A stretch of 15,957 nt of DNA, from NCBI GenBank assembly GCA_036170135.1, contig JAVHOP010000042.1:1-15957 (forward strand). The letters are read 5' to 3'. A program made the position numbers and the translations under genes. Below are positions 1 to 9,215 of this stretch, one piece after another. Positions within the stretch are counted from its first letter, which is position 1. Every line of letters starts with the position of its first letter. Source of the DNA: CG1-02-35-72 sp036170135. Its GTDB lineage: Bacteria; Bacteroidota; Bacteroidia; Flavobacteriales; Flavobacteriaceae. The notes beneath the pieces are model-generated. The model ran no database searches. It saw only the letters and a list, made by a program, of their open reading frames with translations, and was not told the origin of the DNA.

Positions 1-602
1 GTTTTTTCGTATAAGGTATTGCGGTGAGCTTCAACTGTTCTCGTGCTAATAAACAGTGTTTTAGCAATATCTTTGGTAGTATAGTCTTGAGCAATCATTT
101 TTAAAATTTGGAATTCTCTTTGAGAAAGCGTTGCAACAATTTCCGGATTTTTCATTCCTTCTTCTTTTAGAGGTTTCCCCAATAAAGAATGCATCACTTT
201 TTTATTGATTTCATCTGTAAAATATTCCTCGCCATTTATCACCCTTCTTATCGCTTCGGTTACGTGATTACCGGCTGCTTTTTTTGGCAGAAATCCTTTA
301 GCTCCTAAATCTAAAACTTCCTTTATTGTTTTTACGTCGTCATAACTTGTCAATACAATAACTTCTGGTTTATCTTCAACGTCTTTTAATGCTTTTAAAA
401 CCTCAATACCATTGCAAAGTGGCATATTAATATCTAACAAAAGAACATCGGCATGATTTTCTTTAAACCAATTAATGGTTTCTTTACCATTCAAAGATTT
501 TCCGATAACTTCCATATCGTCTTCAATATTGATAATAGCAGAAATGCCATCAATAATAATTTCGTGATCGTCGGCAATATGAACAGTATGTTTTTTACTC
601 AT
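1..602 (-). CDS. LuxR/NarL-family response regulator, 3' end cut off by window edge
   Basis: This is a two-component response regulator. The visible 200 codons run from ATG at 602 and leave the window without a stop. Residues 1-120 form a receiver domain: acidic pair D11-D12, phospho-acceptor D57 in LLLDINMP, T85 in the VLTS stretch, and conserved lysine K107 in GFLPKKA. A linker leads to a LuxR-type helix-turn-helix from about residue 158 (LSQREFQILKMIAQDYTTKDIA, then ISTRTVEAHRN). Only the last part of the recognition-helix region is missing; usual length is about 210-220 residues. It lies 18 bases downstream of the multi-PAS kinase on the same strand, so the two are probably cotranscribed, with the kinase phosphorylating D57 to promote DNA binding. 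The target genes cannot be read from the sequence. The family call is secure and the pairing is inferred from adjacency and the matching HisKA_3/LuxR classes. Confidence 0.93.
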   Translation of the reverse strand, partial: MSKKHTVHIADDHEIIIDGISAIINIEDDMEVIGKSLNGKETINWFKENHADVLLLDINMPLCNGIEVLKALKDVEDKPEVIVLTSYDDVKTIKEVLDLGAKGFLPKKAAGNHVTEAIRRVINGEEYFTDEINKKVMHSLLGKPLKEEGMKNPEIVATLSQREFQILKMIAQDYTTKDIAKTLFISTRTVEAHRNTLYEK

Positions 603-620
603 GATATTTATTTTAAGGGA

Positions 621-3536
621 TTAGTTTAATGATGAATTAACATGTTTTAATGTCAAAGGTAACTTAATAATATATTTTGTGCCAATTTTTGGGTTAGATT
701 CTCTATTGATGATTCCATTTAATAATGAGACACGTTGTTGTATATTTTTTAATCCGAAACATTTAGATTTTTCCTTAATTAAATCTCGGTCAATTCCAAT
801 GCCGTTATCATTAATTTCTAAAACAAACCACTCGTCATTTTTTATTGAAAATTTAATACTAGCTTTTGTAGCTTTAGAATGTTTTACAATATTAGAGGTG
901 ATTTCTTGTATAATTCTGAATATATTTTGTTTTTTTTCTATTTCAAAATTAGTTTCTTGATATCCCGTGTTTTTAAAAGTGAAGTTAATTTTTTTTGAAT
1001 CATTATAATTGGTACAAACCTCTAAAGTTGCAGCTACTAAGCCGCTTTCTATAAGCTGTTTAGACATTAATCCTTGCGAAATATTGCGCGTTTCATGTAA
1101 AGCATCATAGGCTAGTTGCCTAATCTTTTCTAAATATTCAACCTTTAATCGGTCTTTTGTGTTTTTAGGATTTAAAACCGCTTCTATATAAAATGACATT
1201 GCTGATAAAACTTGGCTTAAACTATCGTGTAATTCTTCACCAAATTTTAATTTTTCGTTTTCTTGAGCTTCAAACAGCGCATACAAAAACTTCTTTTCTT
1301 GAATTTTTTTTTCGGTTATATCTTCTTTTAAAGCGATATAGTTAGTGATGATTCCTTCGTTATCTTTTACGGGTGTTATAATGGCACTTTCCCAATAAAT
1401 ACAGCCGTCTTTTTTCTTATTTTTAAACTCACCCTTCCAATTTTTACCACTAGAGATTGTTTTCCACAAATTTTTGTATTCTGTTTTTGAAGTATAGCCA
1501 GTACTCAAAATATGTGGATTCTTTCCTTTTACATCTTTAAATGAATACCCTGTAACCTCTTCAAATTTTGGATTTACAAATTCAATATTTCCCTTTACAT
1601 CGGTAATAACAACAATTGTTGGACTTTTTTCGATGGCTCTGTACAATTTATTAACCAATTGCACATTTTCTTTCTCTTTGGTAATATCTGTTCCTAAACT
1701 AATAATGCTGTTTTCGGTTCCTTTAGAAAACTGCCATGAAAACCATTTAGCGGTACCGTCTTTGCACCGTATTTTACGTTCGTAATTTATATGCTCTATA
1801 TCGGTATGGTCATTAAAAGCACTTCTAATAAATTTTTTTGATTGGAGGCAGGCTTCTTTTGAGAAAAAAGTATTATCCCACCAGCCTTGTCCTAAAACTT
1901 CTTCGATGCTATAACCCGTTAATTTTAAAACTGAGGGCGTTCCAAAAGTAATATTGGTATGATTATCAGTAACCAAAACGATAGAACTTATTTGGTTTAA
2001 AATTAAGGAATGTTCTAACAACATACGTTCCCGTTTAATTTGAATGGTAACATCTTTTACAATACCCATTAATTTATTGGGTTTGTGTTCTTTGTCAAAA
2101 GTTACTTCACCTCTTGCATTTACCCATATTATTGAACCATTTGGCAATAACAAGCGGTGATTAATATGATAAGGGCTACAATTTTCAATCGCAATTTTTA
2201 ATGATTTTTCTACTTTTGGTCGGTCCTTGGGATGAACTCGTGTTAAGAGTTCTTTAAAACTAAAAACATTTTTAGATTTGTCTAAATCGAATATTTTGTG
2301 TGTATTTCCCGATACTTCAACGGTATTTGTTTTAATGTCAAATATTAAAAAGCCGAGTTTGGAAACTTCAATGGCCAAATCTAGTTTACTATTTTGATCT
2401 TTTAATTGTAAAAGTTCGTTATTGCGTTTGGTTACATCTATAAAAGTTCCTAAAAGCGATTTTTTATGAGTGTTTTCATCGGTAAAAAAATCTGCTAAAA
2501 TATTTATCCACCTAATCGTGCCATTTGAATATATGACCCTGATATCAATTGCTAATTTTTTATTTTTTTTGATAGAAATATAAAATGATCTCAGCAGTTT
2601 TATACGATCCTGGGGATGTATCAAATTCTCTAATAAATACTTAGGTGTATAATATTTTAATGGATTGAGTCCGCTTAATTTTATAAATTGTCTATCAAGT
2701 TTAACCTTTTGTAAGTCTAAACTTATTTCAATGTTAAAAACCTCGGATAATTTTTGAGCTTGTTGTAAAAACTTTTTCTTTTTTATTAAATCTCTTTTAT
2801 CCTCTTGTTTTTGGGTAATATCTTCAATTGATGAAATGATACCTTTTATGTTATCTGCATCATCTTTTAATAGAGTATTGTGCCAATGGCAAATTATAAT
2901 TTCGCCATTTTTTTTAAGCGATTCGTTAATGTTATCGGTTTTGCCAACCTGATTCAAAAGATCTTTAAAAAGAATTGTCGCAGTTTCTTCTAATCCTTTT
3001 GGCACGGTTAATTCGAAACAAGTTTTGCCAATGGCTTCGGCTGCGGTATAGCCAAAAACTTCTTCAGCAGTTTTGTTCCAATTTACAACCTTAAAATCTA
3101 AATCCCAAGTAATGGTTGCCAAAGGCGCTTGTTCTATATAATTAGTCAAAGTTTCAACCGTTTGCAAGGAGCTTGAAAGGATTTCATTAGCTTTGATTTC
3201 TCTATTAATTACAGCCAATAATTTAGAAAGAGATTCAGTAAAAAAATAATCTTTAAAGCCAATTTCAAGCAAACTTAGCGCTTTTAATTCGTTATTTTTT
3301 GAGGTAATGAGTAGGTGAGGAATCTTGGAAAAATTTGTTTTAAAGACCTTTAAAGAATCGTCAATTTTAGAGGTGAAAACTAAAACGCAATCAGCTTGAT
3401 GTTGATTTATAGCTCTATCATACAATGCGATATCTTCAATTTCGGCAATATTAAAATCGGAGAGAAGCCTTTTTGATTCTTTGTAAAAGGCAGAATTAAA
3501 GTCCCTTGTTTTATGATAAATTAACAGATTCTTCAT
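621..3536 (-). CDS. Cytoplasmic multi-PAS sensor histidine kinase (HisKA_3 type) with N-terminal receiver-like domain
   Basis: A 971-residue sensor kinase with no signal peptide or membrane segment, so it should sense something inside the cell. In order it has: a receiver-like fold at about 1-115 without an Asp at the phospho-acceptor strand (VLVFTS, 51-56); five PAS-type modules at about 130-245, 262-372, 386-500, 508-624 and 630-745, several ending in the DIT/DVT plus K motif that links PAS domains; a HisKA_3 dimerisation domain with H770 in GEELHDSLSQ; and a HATPase_c domain with N-box N882 (QEITSNIVKHSKA), G1 box NDNGIGI (909-915) and GLKNIQQR (928-935). This is the NarX/DesK class, which normally partners with LuxR-type regulators, and one follows 18 bases downstream. 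The ATG at 3536 is the natural start. The ligand is unknown: no haem- or flavin-specific residue set is evident, so redox, gas or small-molecule sensing are all open. Confidence 0.93.
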   Translation of the reverse strand: MKNLLIYHKTRDFNSAFYKESKRLLSDFNIAEIEDIALYDRAINQHQADCVLVFTSKIDDSLKVFKTNFSKIPHLLITSKNNELKALSLLEIGFKDYFFTESLSKLLAVINREIKANEILSSSLQTVETLTNYIEQAPLATITWDLDFKVVNWNKTAEEVFGYTAAEAIGKTCFELTVPKGLEETATILFKDLLNQVGKTDNINESLKKNGEIIICHWHNTLLKDDADNIKGIISSIEDITQKQEDKRDLIKKKKFLQQAQKLSEVFNIEISLDLQKVKLDRQFIKLSGLNPLKYYTPKYLLENLIHPQDRIKLLRSFYISIKKNKKLAIDIRVIYSNGTIRWINILADFFTDENTHKKSLLGTFIDVTKRNNELLQLKDQNSKLDLAIEVSKLGFLIFDIKTNTVEVSGNTHKIFDLDKSKNVFSFKELLTRVHPKDRPKVEKSLKIAIENCSPYHINHRLLLPNGSIIWVNARGEVTFDKEHKPNKLMGIVKDVTIQIKRERMLLEHSLILNQISSIVLVTDNHTNITFGTPSVLKLTGYSIEEVLGQGWWDNTFFSKEACLQSKKFIRSAFNDHTDIEHINYERKIRCKDGTAKWFSWQFSKGTENSIISLGTDITKEKENVQLVNKLYRAIEKSPTIVVITDVKGNIEFVNPKFEEVTGYSFKDVKGKNPHILSTGYTSKTEYKNLWKTISSGKNWKGEFKNKKKDGCIYWESAIITPVKDNEGIITNYIALKEDITEKKIQEKKFLYALFEAQENEKLKFGEELHDSLSQVLSAMSFYIEAVLNPKNTKDRLKVEYLEKIRQLAYDALHETRNISQGLMSKQLIESGLVAATLEVCTNYNDSKKINFTFKNTGYQETNFEIEKKQNIFRIIQEITSNIVKHSKATKASIKFSIKNDEWFVLEINDNGIGIDRDLIKEKSKCFGLKNIQQRVSLLNGIINRESNPKIGTKYIIKLPLTLKHVNSSLN

Positions 3537-3740
3537 TCTAAAACTTATTGATATCTATATAAAATTTTTAAACTTTAAATAAATATAAAAGTAAACGAGG
3601 GATTCAATACCAATATATTATGTGCGAAAAGTACTAACAATTTCGGTATTAAGCAAATATCCAGAGCTTTTTTTATACAATGTTTCAATTTACAATCATC
3701 ATAAATTAACTTATCTTAGAGCCCAATTTTATTTAAATAT
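3537..3740. other. Divergent intergenic region between kinase operon and polA
   Basis: These 204 bases separate two divergent start codons and must hold the promoters for both. On the plus strand the best -7-like match for polA is TATCTTAG at 3712-3719, one mismatch from TAnnTTTG, but no well-spaced -33 TTG is visible. No Shine-Dalgarno sequence precedes either ATG. I see no small gene, tRNA or strong inverted repeat here. Confidence 0.6.
3626..3657 (-). promoter_or_regulatory. Candidate promoter for the multi-PAS kinase operon
   Basis: Read on the minus strand, TTTG (3657-3654) is followed after 20 bases by TACTTTTC (3633-3626). This matches the Bacteroidota pattern TTTG-N19-21-TAnnTTTG with one mismatch in the final G. 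It would give a leader of roughly 80 bases before the ATG at 3536. A second weaker -7-like match, TACTTTTA, lies at 3593-3586. The region is AT-rich, so chance matches are likely. Confidence 0.3.
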
Positions 3741-6578
3741 ATGAGCCAAAAAAAGAGACTTTTTTTAATAGATGCGTTTGCATTAATATTTCGGGGTTAT
3801 TACGCATTAATTAAAAATCCTAGAATCAATTCAAAAGGCATGGATACCTCCGCCATTTTAGGCTTTATGAATTCTTTATTAGATGTGATTAAACGAGAAA
3901 ATCCCGATCATTTGGCGGTTGCTTTTGATAAAGGAGGCTCGGTTGCACGGTCTGAAGCTTATGCCGAATATAAAACAAACCGACTTAAAACACCCGAAGC
4001 TATTAGCATAGCAATTCCATATATCCACAGCATTCTTAAAGCGATGCGTATTCCAATCATAGAAAAAGCCGGTTTTGAAGCCGATGACTTAATTGGCACT
4101 TTGGCAAAAAAAGCCGAAAAGGAAGGTTTTGAAACCTATATGGTTACGCCCGATAAAGATTATGCCCAATTGGTTTCTGATAATATTTTTATGTACAAAC
4201 CTTCTCGGATGGGCAACGGTATCGAAATTTGGGGCGTTGAAAAGGTAAAAGAAGTATTTGAAGTTGACAACCCCTTACAAGTTATCGATTATTTAGGGAT
4301 GTGCGGCGATGCCGTTGACAACATTCCGGGTTTGCCAAGTGTAGGCGAAAAAACAGCCAAAAAATTTATAAAAGAGTTCGGTAGCATGGAAAACTTGCTG
4401 GCAAATACTGATAAAATTCCTGGCAAACTCCGTGAAAAAATTGAAGCTAATAAAGAATTGGGTGTCTTATCTAAAAAGTTAGCTACCATTATGTTAGATT
4501 GCCCAGTGGTTTTTGATGAAGCCGATTTTGAAATGTCTGTTCCTAATTTTGAAGAAGCTTCAAAAATATTTGAAGAATTAGAATTCCGCCGTATGGCAGA
4601 GCAATTTTATAAACTTTTTGGCACAAAATCAAAGCAAAGTGAAACGCAAATAGATGCGCCTATAAAAGAAGAAAACTTTAACGAAAAGCCAAACGCCGTT
4701 AAAACACAAAGCCCCGCTAACTTTCAATTCAATTTATTCACAACGCCAAACGAAACAGTTGTACCTAAAAAAACTACTAATACAAATGCGGGTTTTTATC
4801 AATTTGTCAATACGGGCATGGGCAGAAACTTGCTTTTAGCTAAATTGTTAAAACAAGAGTTGGTGGCAATTGCGCTTAATAAATCTTCGGATAACAATTT
4901 AATATATACCCTTGACGGATTGAGCTTTTGTTATGAAGATAACAAAGCCTATTTTGTGAACTTACCTCGAGATTTTGCCGAAACAAAACATATTTTAGAA
5001 GTATTTAAACCTTTTTTTGAATCGGAATCAATCTTGAAAACCGGACAGAGTCTTAAGTTATTATACAAGTATTTATATCAATTTGACTTAAAACTAAAAG
5101 GTCCGCTTTTTGATATCAAAATTGCGCATTACCTGCTAGAACCAGATAGGCAACATGATAAAGAAACTTTGGCGCAACGCTATTTAAATTACACACTAAC
5201 TTCTAAAGAAACCATTTTAGGCAAAGGAAAATTACAAACTGAATTTACCGATTTATCCTTATCAGATCAAGCTAATTTTTCGGTAGAATCGGCTGTTCTT
5301 TTCTTTAGATTGCAACCAATTTTCGAAAGAAAACTCATTGAAAAAGAACTTCTAAGTCTTTATAACAATATTGAACTAAAACTGTTGCCAGTTTTAGCTA
5401 AAATGGAATTGGAAGGTATTAAATTAGATACCACCTTTTTAAAAAGCCTATCATCCGATTTACAAAACGACATCGTTAATCTTGAAAAAACCATTTATTT
5501 AGAAGCTGGCGAAGAATTTAATTTGGCATCGCCTAAACAATTGGGTATTGTATTATTCGAGAATTTAAAACTCATCGATAAACCAAAGAAAACAAATACA
5601 GGACAGTATGCTACAGGTGAAGAAATTTTATCAAAACTTGCGGTTGAACATCAAATAGTTGCCGATATTTTAAGCTGGCGTGGTTTGATTAAACTTCAAA
5701 ATACTTATGTAGATGCTTTGCCAAAAGAAGTCAATAAAAATACTGGCAGAATTCATACCACATTTAGTCAAACGGTAGCGGCAACCGGGCGGTTGAGTTC
5801 TATAAATCCAAATCTGCAAAACATTCCCATACGCACCGAGCGTGGTAAACTGGTGCGCAAAGCATTTGTGCCAAAAGACGAAAATCATCTGTTATTATCT
5901 GCCGATTATTCTCAAATTGAATTGCGCTTAATTGCCGAAATGAGTGGTGATAGTGCGATGAAGCAGTCGTTTTTAAACGGTGAAGATATTCATAAAGCAA
6001 CTGCTGCAAAGGTGTTTAATATTCCTATAAATGAGGTTACTAAAACACAGCGAAGTCAAGCCAAGACCGTTAATTTCGGAATTATTTACGGTGTTTCGGC
6101 TTTTGGCTTGAGTCAGCAAACCAATCTGAGCAATAAAGAATCTAAAGAATTAATCGAAGCATATTTTAAATCATACCCAACTTTACAAACCTATATAGCT
6201 AGTCAAATTTCCTCAGCTCACGAAAATGGTTATGTAAAAACGTTGCTAGGCAGACGTCGTTATTTGAGTAATATCAATTCGCAAAATGCTATGGTGCGTT
6301 CAGGCGATGAGCGAAATGCTGTAAATGCGCCCATTCAAGGAACCGCTGCCGATATTATAAAAATAGCTATGATTGCCATTGATAAGCGTTTGACAGATGA
6401 ACATTTTAAATCAAAAATGCTATTGCAAGTTCATGATGAGTTGGTTTTTGATGTTCCAAAAGATGAGGTTGAATCACTTACTAAAATGGTGAAATTTGAA
6501 ATGGAAAACGCTTACAAACTCAGCATTCCTTTACTCGTTGATATTGGTACAGGCAACAACTGGCTTGAAGCGCATTAA
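3741..6578 (+). CDS. polA: DNA polymerase I, with degenerate 3'-5' exonuclease site
   Basis: A 945-residue family A DNA polymerase, for Okazaki-fragment processing and gap-filling repair. The 5' nuclease domain (1 to about 290) keeps its metal-binding acids: D11, D63, E113, D115, D116, D138, D140, D190 and D193. A low-complexity linker (about 295-350) precedes the exonuclease-like domain (about 351-540). That domain retains family landmarks (FDIKIAHYLLEPD near 457) but lacks catalytic acids: the DxE of Exo I reads A378/N380, the Exo II Asp reads L441 and the Exo III Asp reads S517. The polymerase domain is intact: motif A D722 in SADYSQIELR, motif B R771, K775, F779 and Y783, motif C H898-D899-E900. 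It is therefore predicted to polymerise and remove primers but not proofread, as with Taq polymerase. It starts at the ATG at 3741, has its own upstream region, and converges on the DUF5916 gene 12 bases beyond its stop. Confidence 0.97.
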   Translation: MSQKKRLFLIDAFALIFRGYYALIKNPRINSKGMDTSAILGFMNSLLDVIKRENPDHLAVAFDKGGSVARSEAYAEYKTNRLKTPEAISIAIPYIHSILKAMRIPIIEKAGFEADDLIGTLAKKAEKEGFETYMVTPDKDYAQLVSDNIFMYKPSRMGNGIEIWGVEKVKEVFEVDNPLQVIDYLGMCGDAVDNIPGLPSVGEKTAKKFIKEFGSMENLLANTDKIPGKLREKIEANKELGVLSKKLATIMLDCPVVFDEADFEMSVPNFEEASKIFEELEFRRMAEQFYKLFGTKSKQSETQIDAPIKEENFNEKPNAVKTQSPANFQFNLFTTPNETVVPKKTTNTNAGFYQFVNTGMGRNLLLAKLLKQELVAIALNKSSDNNLIYTLDGLSFCYEDNKAYFVNLPRDFAETKHILEVFKPFFESESILKTGQSLKLLYKYLYQFDLKLKGPLFDIKIAHYLLEPDRQHDKETLAQRYLNYTLTSKETILGKGKLQTEFTDLSLSDQANFSVESAVLFFRLQPIFERKLIEKELLSLYNNIELKLLPVLAKMELEGIKLDTTFLKSLSSDLQNDIVNLEKTIYLEAGEEFNLASPKQLGIVLFENLKLIDKPKKTNTGQYATGEEILSKLAVEHQIVADILSWRGLIKLQNTYVDALPKEVNKNTGRIHTTFSQTVAATGRLSSINPNLQNIPIRTERGKLVRKAFVPKDENHLLLSADYSQIELRLIAEMSGDSAMKQSFLNGEDIHKATAAKVFNIPINEVTKTQRSQAKTVNFGIIYGVSAFGLSQQTNLSNKESKELIEAYFKSYPTLQTYIASQISSAHENGYVKTLLGRRRYLSNINSQNAMVRSGDERNAVNAPIQGTAADIIKIAMIAIDKRLTDEHFKSKMLLQVHDELVFDVPKDEVESLTKMVKFEMENAYKLSIPLLVDIGTGNNWLEAH

Positions 6579-6590
6579 ACAAAGTTTAGT

Positions 6591-9215
6591 TTACTTGATA
6601 AACCGATAAGTAACCTTAATCAAAAAGTTATTGTCGGCTTTTTCAGTAAAAACCTGATTGTTTAAACTCCTAAATAAATGATCGGTTGGGTCTTGTAATC
6701 CCGATTTACCTTGAGACCACACTAAAAATATTTCGGAACCTGGTGTATATTCCCATCTAATAACTAAATTAGAGCGGAATTGAACATACGAAAAATCGGG
6801 ATTATCTATGGTGTAATCTACACTGCCATTGACATCTTCATCAACTGAATAAATCGAATTATTATAAGAAATCTGATTGGCATTAAACAAATGAAAACGG
6901 TCGTATAAATTATTTGCAACCGGATTGGTAATATATTTAAAGTTGCTATAGCGCCCTCTTGAAATAAATGGCTCACCATAATATTGAATTGTTAAATTCG
7001 GATTTACAGTATAATTTATCCTTAATGCAGCGCTAATAGTTTGTTGGTCAATTTCGGCATCAATATATCTTGGTGTTCCATTAAAACTGGTTTCGGTAAC
7101 ATATTGTGTTTTATTTGGATTCTTCTCATACGATGGCGCTAATGAAATACTCAAGGTATTTAATGGCTGATAAGATATTGCTGATTCAAACCGTAAGAAC
7201 GAAAAATTATTTTGCTTGGCTTGCGAATAAATATACCCAGCATTGAACCTTAACTTTTTACGAGAATCAGTACCGATAAACATAAAGCTAATATTTTCTC
7301 TTGAATAACGGAAACGAGGACCGCCTCTTAAAATGGTATTGGTATAAATTCTAGGTTTATGTGATAAACCAATCTCTGCCCACCAAAAGTTTTTAAATTC
7401 AGCGTGGCTGTTTAAATCATATTCCATTCGGTTAAAATTACCGTCAAAATCATAAGTTGAAAATTGCTTTACATTTGATCTAATAGACCTAAAAGCGCCA
7501 ACTGGTTTTAAGGTTGTGTGGTCAATTTCAATAATTTGAAAAATTTGGTCCGCTTGACGAAGGTAACCGATATCATTTAATTCTAATTCGGGGGAGCGCC
7601 AAGTTACACCAGAAAAATAATTCCAATTGCCACTGCCTATTTTACCAAATAATAGTTTTCCGCCCGTACCTGTAAGTGAGGTTCGGTTTAAATCGACACT
7701 CACATGATTAGCGTCAACACGTTGAAATAAATGGGTTAATGAGGTTTGCGTTTCGGCTATGGCTGTTTTGCTGCCACTAACTTGACTCATAATGATATTT
7801 CCTTCAATAAAATATTTTCTATCCTTCCACTGATGTTTAAAATCGATGCCTCCCGTATAAGCTGATTTTCGCAAAAAATCTAAATTACTGTCAAGATTTC
7901 TATTTGTAGCCGTAAAAATTCCACCGATATAATCATTTTTATTGTTAAAATCTTTTTGTAAACGGCCTACAAAATAGTTAGTAAAAGGCTCTACCAATTC
8001 GTTTCTTCGGGTGCCATTGTTGTCAATTTCGGCAAATTCTTTACTGGTCATACTTTCTAAAACACCAATAGACCAGCCACTTTTAGTTTTTCCGCTAAAT
8101 TTTGCCGCACCTAAAATAGTTGTGTTATTTGGTTGGTTAACAAACTCACCTGAGTTTGTATTTGGATAAGCTTGCGGACTTCTGCCAATGCGTCTTGAAA
8201 AGAAAAGATTATCTCGATTTTCGGCAAATTGGAAATCAAAAATATTTTTATTTTCGACGAAAAATGGTCGCTGCTCATTGAAAAATATTTCAAAACCATC
8301 TAGTGAAATCGCTGCCGGATCAGCTTCAACTTGTCCAAAATCCGGATTCACGGTTAAGTCGAGTGTCAAATCGTTGGTAACACCAATTTTTGCATCAATA
8401 CCCCCATTGACATTATAGTTAGAGCCCGTTCTAAAAGGGTTTCCTTGTTCTTTAGGATAGGTATTTAATTTTGTTACTGTAAAGGGTTGAACTTCAAATT
8501 GTTTTTGTTGTTCAATATTCTTTAAACCGCGCAATTCGCCGAATTCGCTTATCCATCCTGGCGCATCTTTAGGTATGCGTTGCCAAACCGAACGCTCATC
8601 TTTTCTAAACAATTGACGAACAACCTGCAAGCCCCAAGATTGTTCTTCGGCTTTCCCAAAACGCAATTGGCTAAAAGGAATTTTCATTTCGGCTGTCCAA
8701 CCATTATCGTTAATTTCGGAAGCAACATACCAAATCGGATTCCAACTATCATCCCAATTGTTACCATTATCCGATACAAACTCTTCACCTTTAACACCCG
8801 CAGCGGTTAGCGTAAACGAAAAAGCAGTTCTTTTATCATTATAAGTGTCTAAATTAACGGTAACCCTATCGCCTGCAAAGCCATCTCTACGCGATAATCG
8901 TTTTTCTATTTTATCAGGCTCATCATCTAAAGAGTGAACGGCTATGTATAAATACTTGGCATCGTATAATATTTTGAATTTTGTTTGAAAAGTAGGTGGC
9001 GTATTTTCATCAGGCTCATTTTCAATAAAATCGCCTGCCCATTCTACCAAATCCCAACTTTTATCGTCTAGTTTTCCATCTATTTCTGGTGATTTAAATG
9101 GTGTTATAAAATTGGTAGTATAAGTTCTTTTTGGGGTTTTAGCTTTGGGTTCTTGAGCTATAATTGCTTGAAATGAGAGTATTGAAAGCAATACAAATAA
9201 TAGTGGGTTTTTCAT
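6591..9215 (-). CDS. DUF5916 outer-membrane protein with N-terminal CBM9-like domain
   Basis: An 874-residue secreted protein. Residues 1-20 are a classic signal peptide (basic MKN, hydrophobic LLFVLLSILSF, cleavage after AIIA before QE), so it is exported by Sec. Residues about 43-232 resemble the carbohydrate-binding family 9-like domain common in Bacteroidota (PEIDGKLDDKSWD, then LYDAKYLYIAVHS). The remainder matches DUF5916 and consists of alternating aromatic and polar strands ending VTYRFIK, as expected of a large outer-membrane beta-barrel. The family's function is not established. The CBM9-like domain suggests a glycan ligand, but this does not show that it degrades or imports sugars, and no SusC/SusD pair or glycoside hydrolase is nearby. 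The gene stands alone: convergent with polA, with 251 non-coding bases upstream. Start chosen at the ATG at 9215, directly before the signal peptide. Confidence 0.88.
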   Translation of the reverse strand: MKNPLLFVLLSILSFQAIIAQEPKAKTPKRTYTTNFITPFKSPEIDGKLDDKSWDLVEWAGDFIENEPDENTPPTFQTKFKILYDAKYLYIAVHSLDDEPDKIEKRLSRRDGFAGDRVTVNLDTYNDKRTAFSFTLTAAGVKGEEFVSDNGNNWDDSWNPIWYVASEINDNGWTAEMKIPFSQLRFGKAEEQSWGLQVVRQLFRKDERSVWQRIPKDAPGWISEFGELRGLKNIEQQKQFEVQPFTVTKLNTYPKEQGNPFRTGSNYNVNGGIDAKIGVTNDLTLDLTVNPDFGQVEADPAAISLDGFEIFFNEQRPFFVENKNIFDFQFAENRDNLFFSRRIGRSPQAYPNTNSGEFVNQPNNTTILGAAKFSGKTKSGWSIGVLESMTSKEFAEIDNNGTRRNELVEPFTNYFVGRLQKDFNNKNDYIGGIFTATNRNLDSNLDFLRKSAYTGGIDFKHQWKDRKYFIEGNIIMSQVSGSKTAIAETQTSLTHLFQRVDANHVSVDLNRTSLTGTGGKLLFGKIGSGNWNYFSGVTWRSPELELNDIGYLRQADQIFQIIEIDHTTLKPVGAFRSIRSNVKQFSTYDFDGNFNRMEYDLNSHAEFKNFWWAEIGLSHKPRIYTNTILRGGPRFRYSRENISFMFIGTDSRKKLRFNAGYIYSQAKQNNFSFLRFESAISYQPLNTLSISLAPSYEKNPNKTQYVTETSFNGTPRYIDAEIDQQTISAALRINYTVNPNLTIQYYGEPFISRGRYSNFKYITNPVANNLYDRFHLFNANQISYNNSIYSVDEDVNGSVDYTIDNPDFSYVQFRSNLVIRWEYTPGSEIFLVWSQGKSGLQDPTDHLFRSLNNQVFTEKADNNFLIKVTYRFIK

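Noticed and set aside
679..960. Open reading frame of 93 codons on the plus strand
   Set aside because: It lies wholly antisense to the HATPase domain of the multi-PAS kinase, has no recognisable domain and no promoter context, and is a shadow of the real frame.
6566..6600. Possible bidirectional terminator between polA and the DUF5916 gene
   Set aside because: Only a 5-base all-but-one A/T stem (TAAAC-AAA-GTTTA) is present, with no T-run, so it cannot be supported.
6591..9215. TonB-dependent receptor or SusC assignment for the outer-membrane protein
   Set aside because: No plug domain or carboxypeptidase-like N-terminal domain is visible; the CBM9-like domain plus barrel matches DUF5916 instead.
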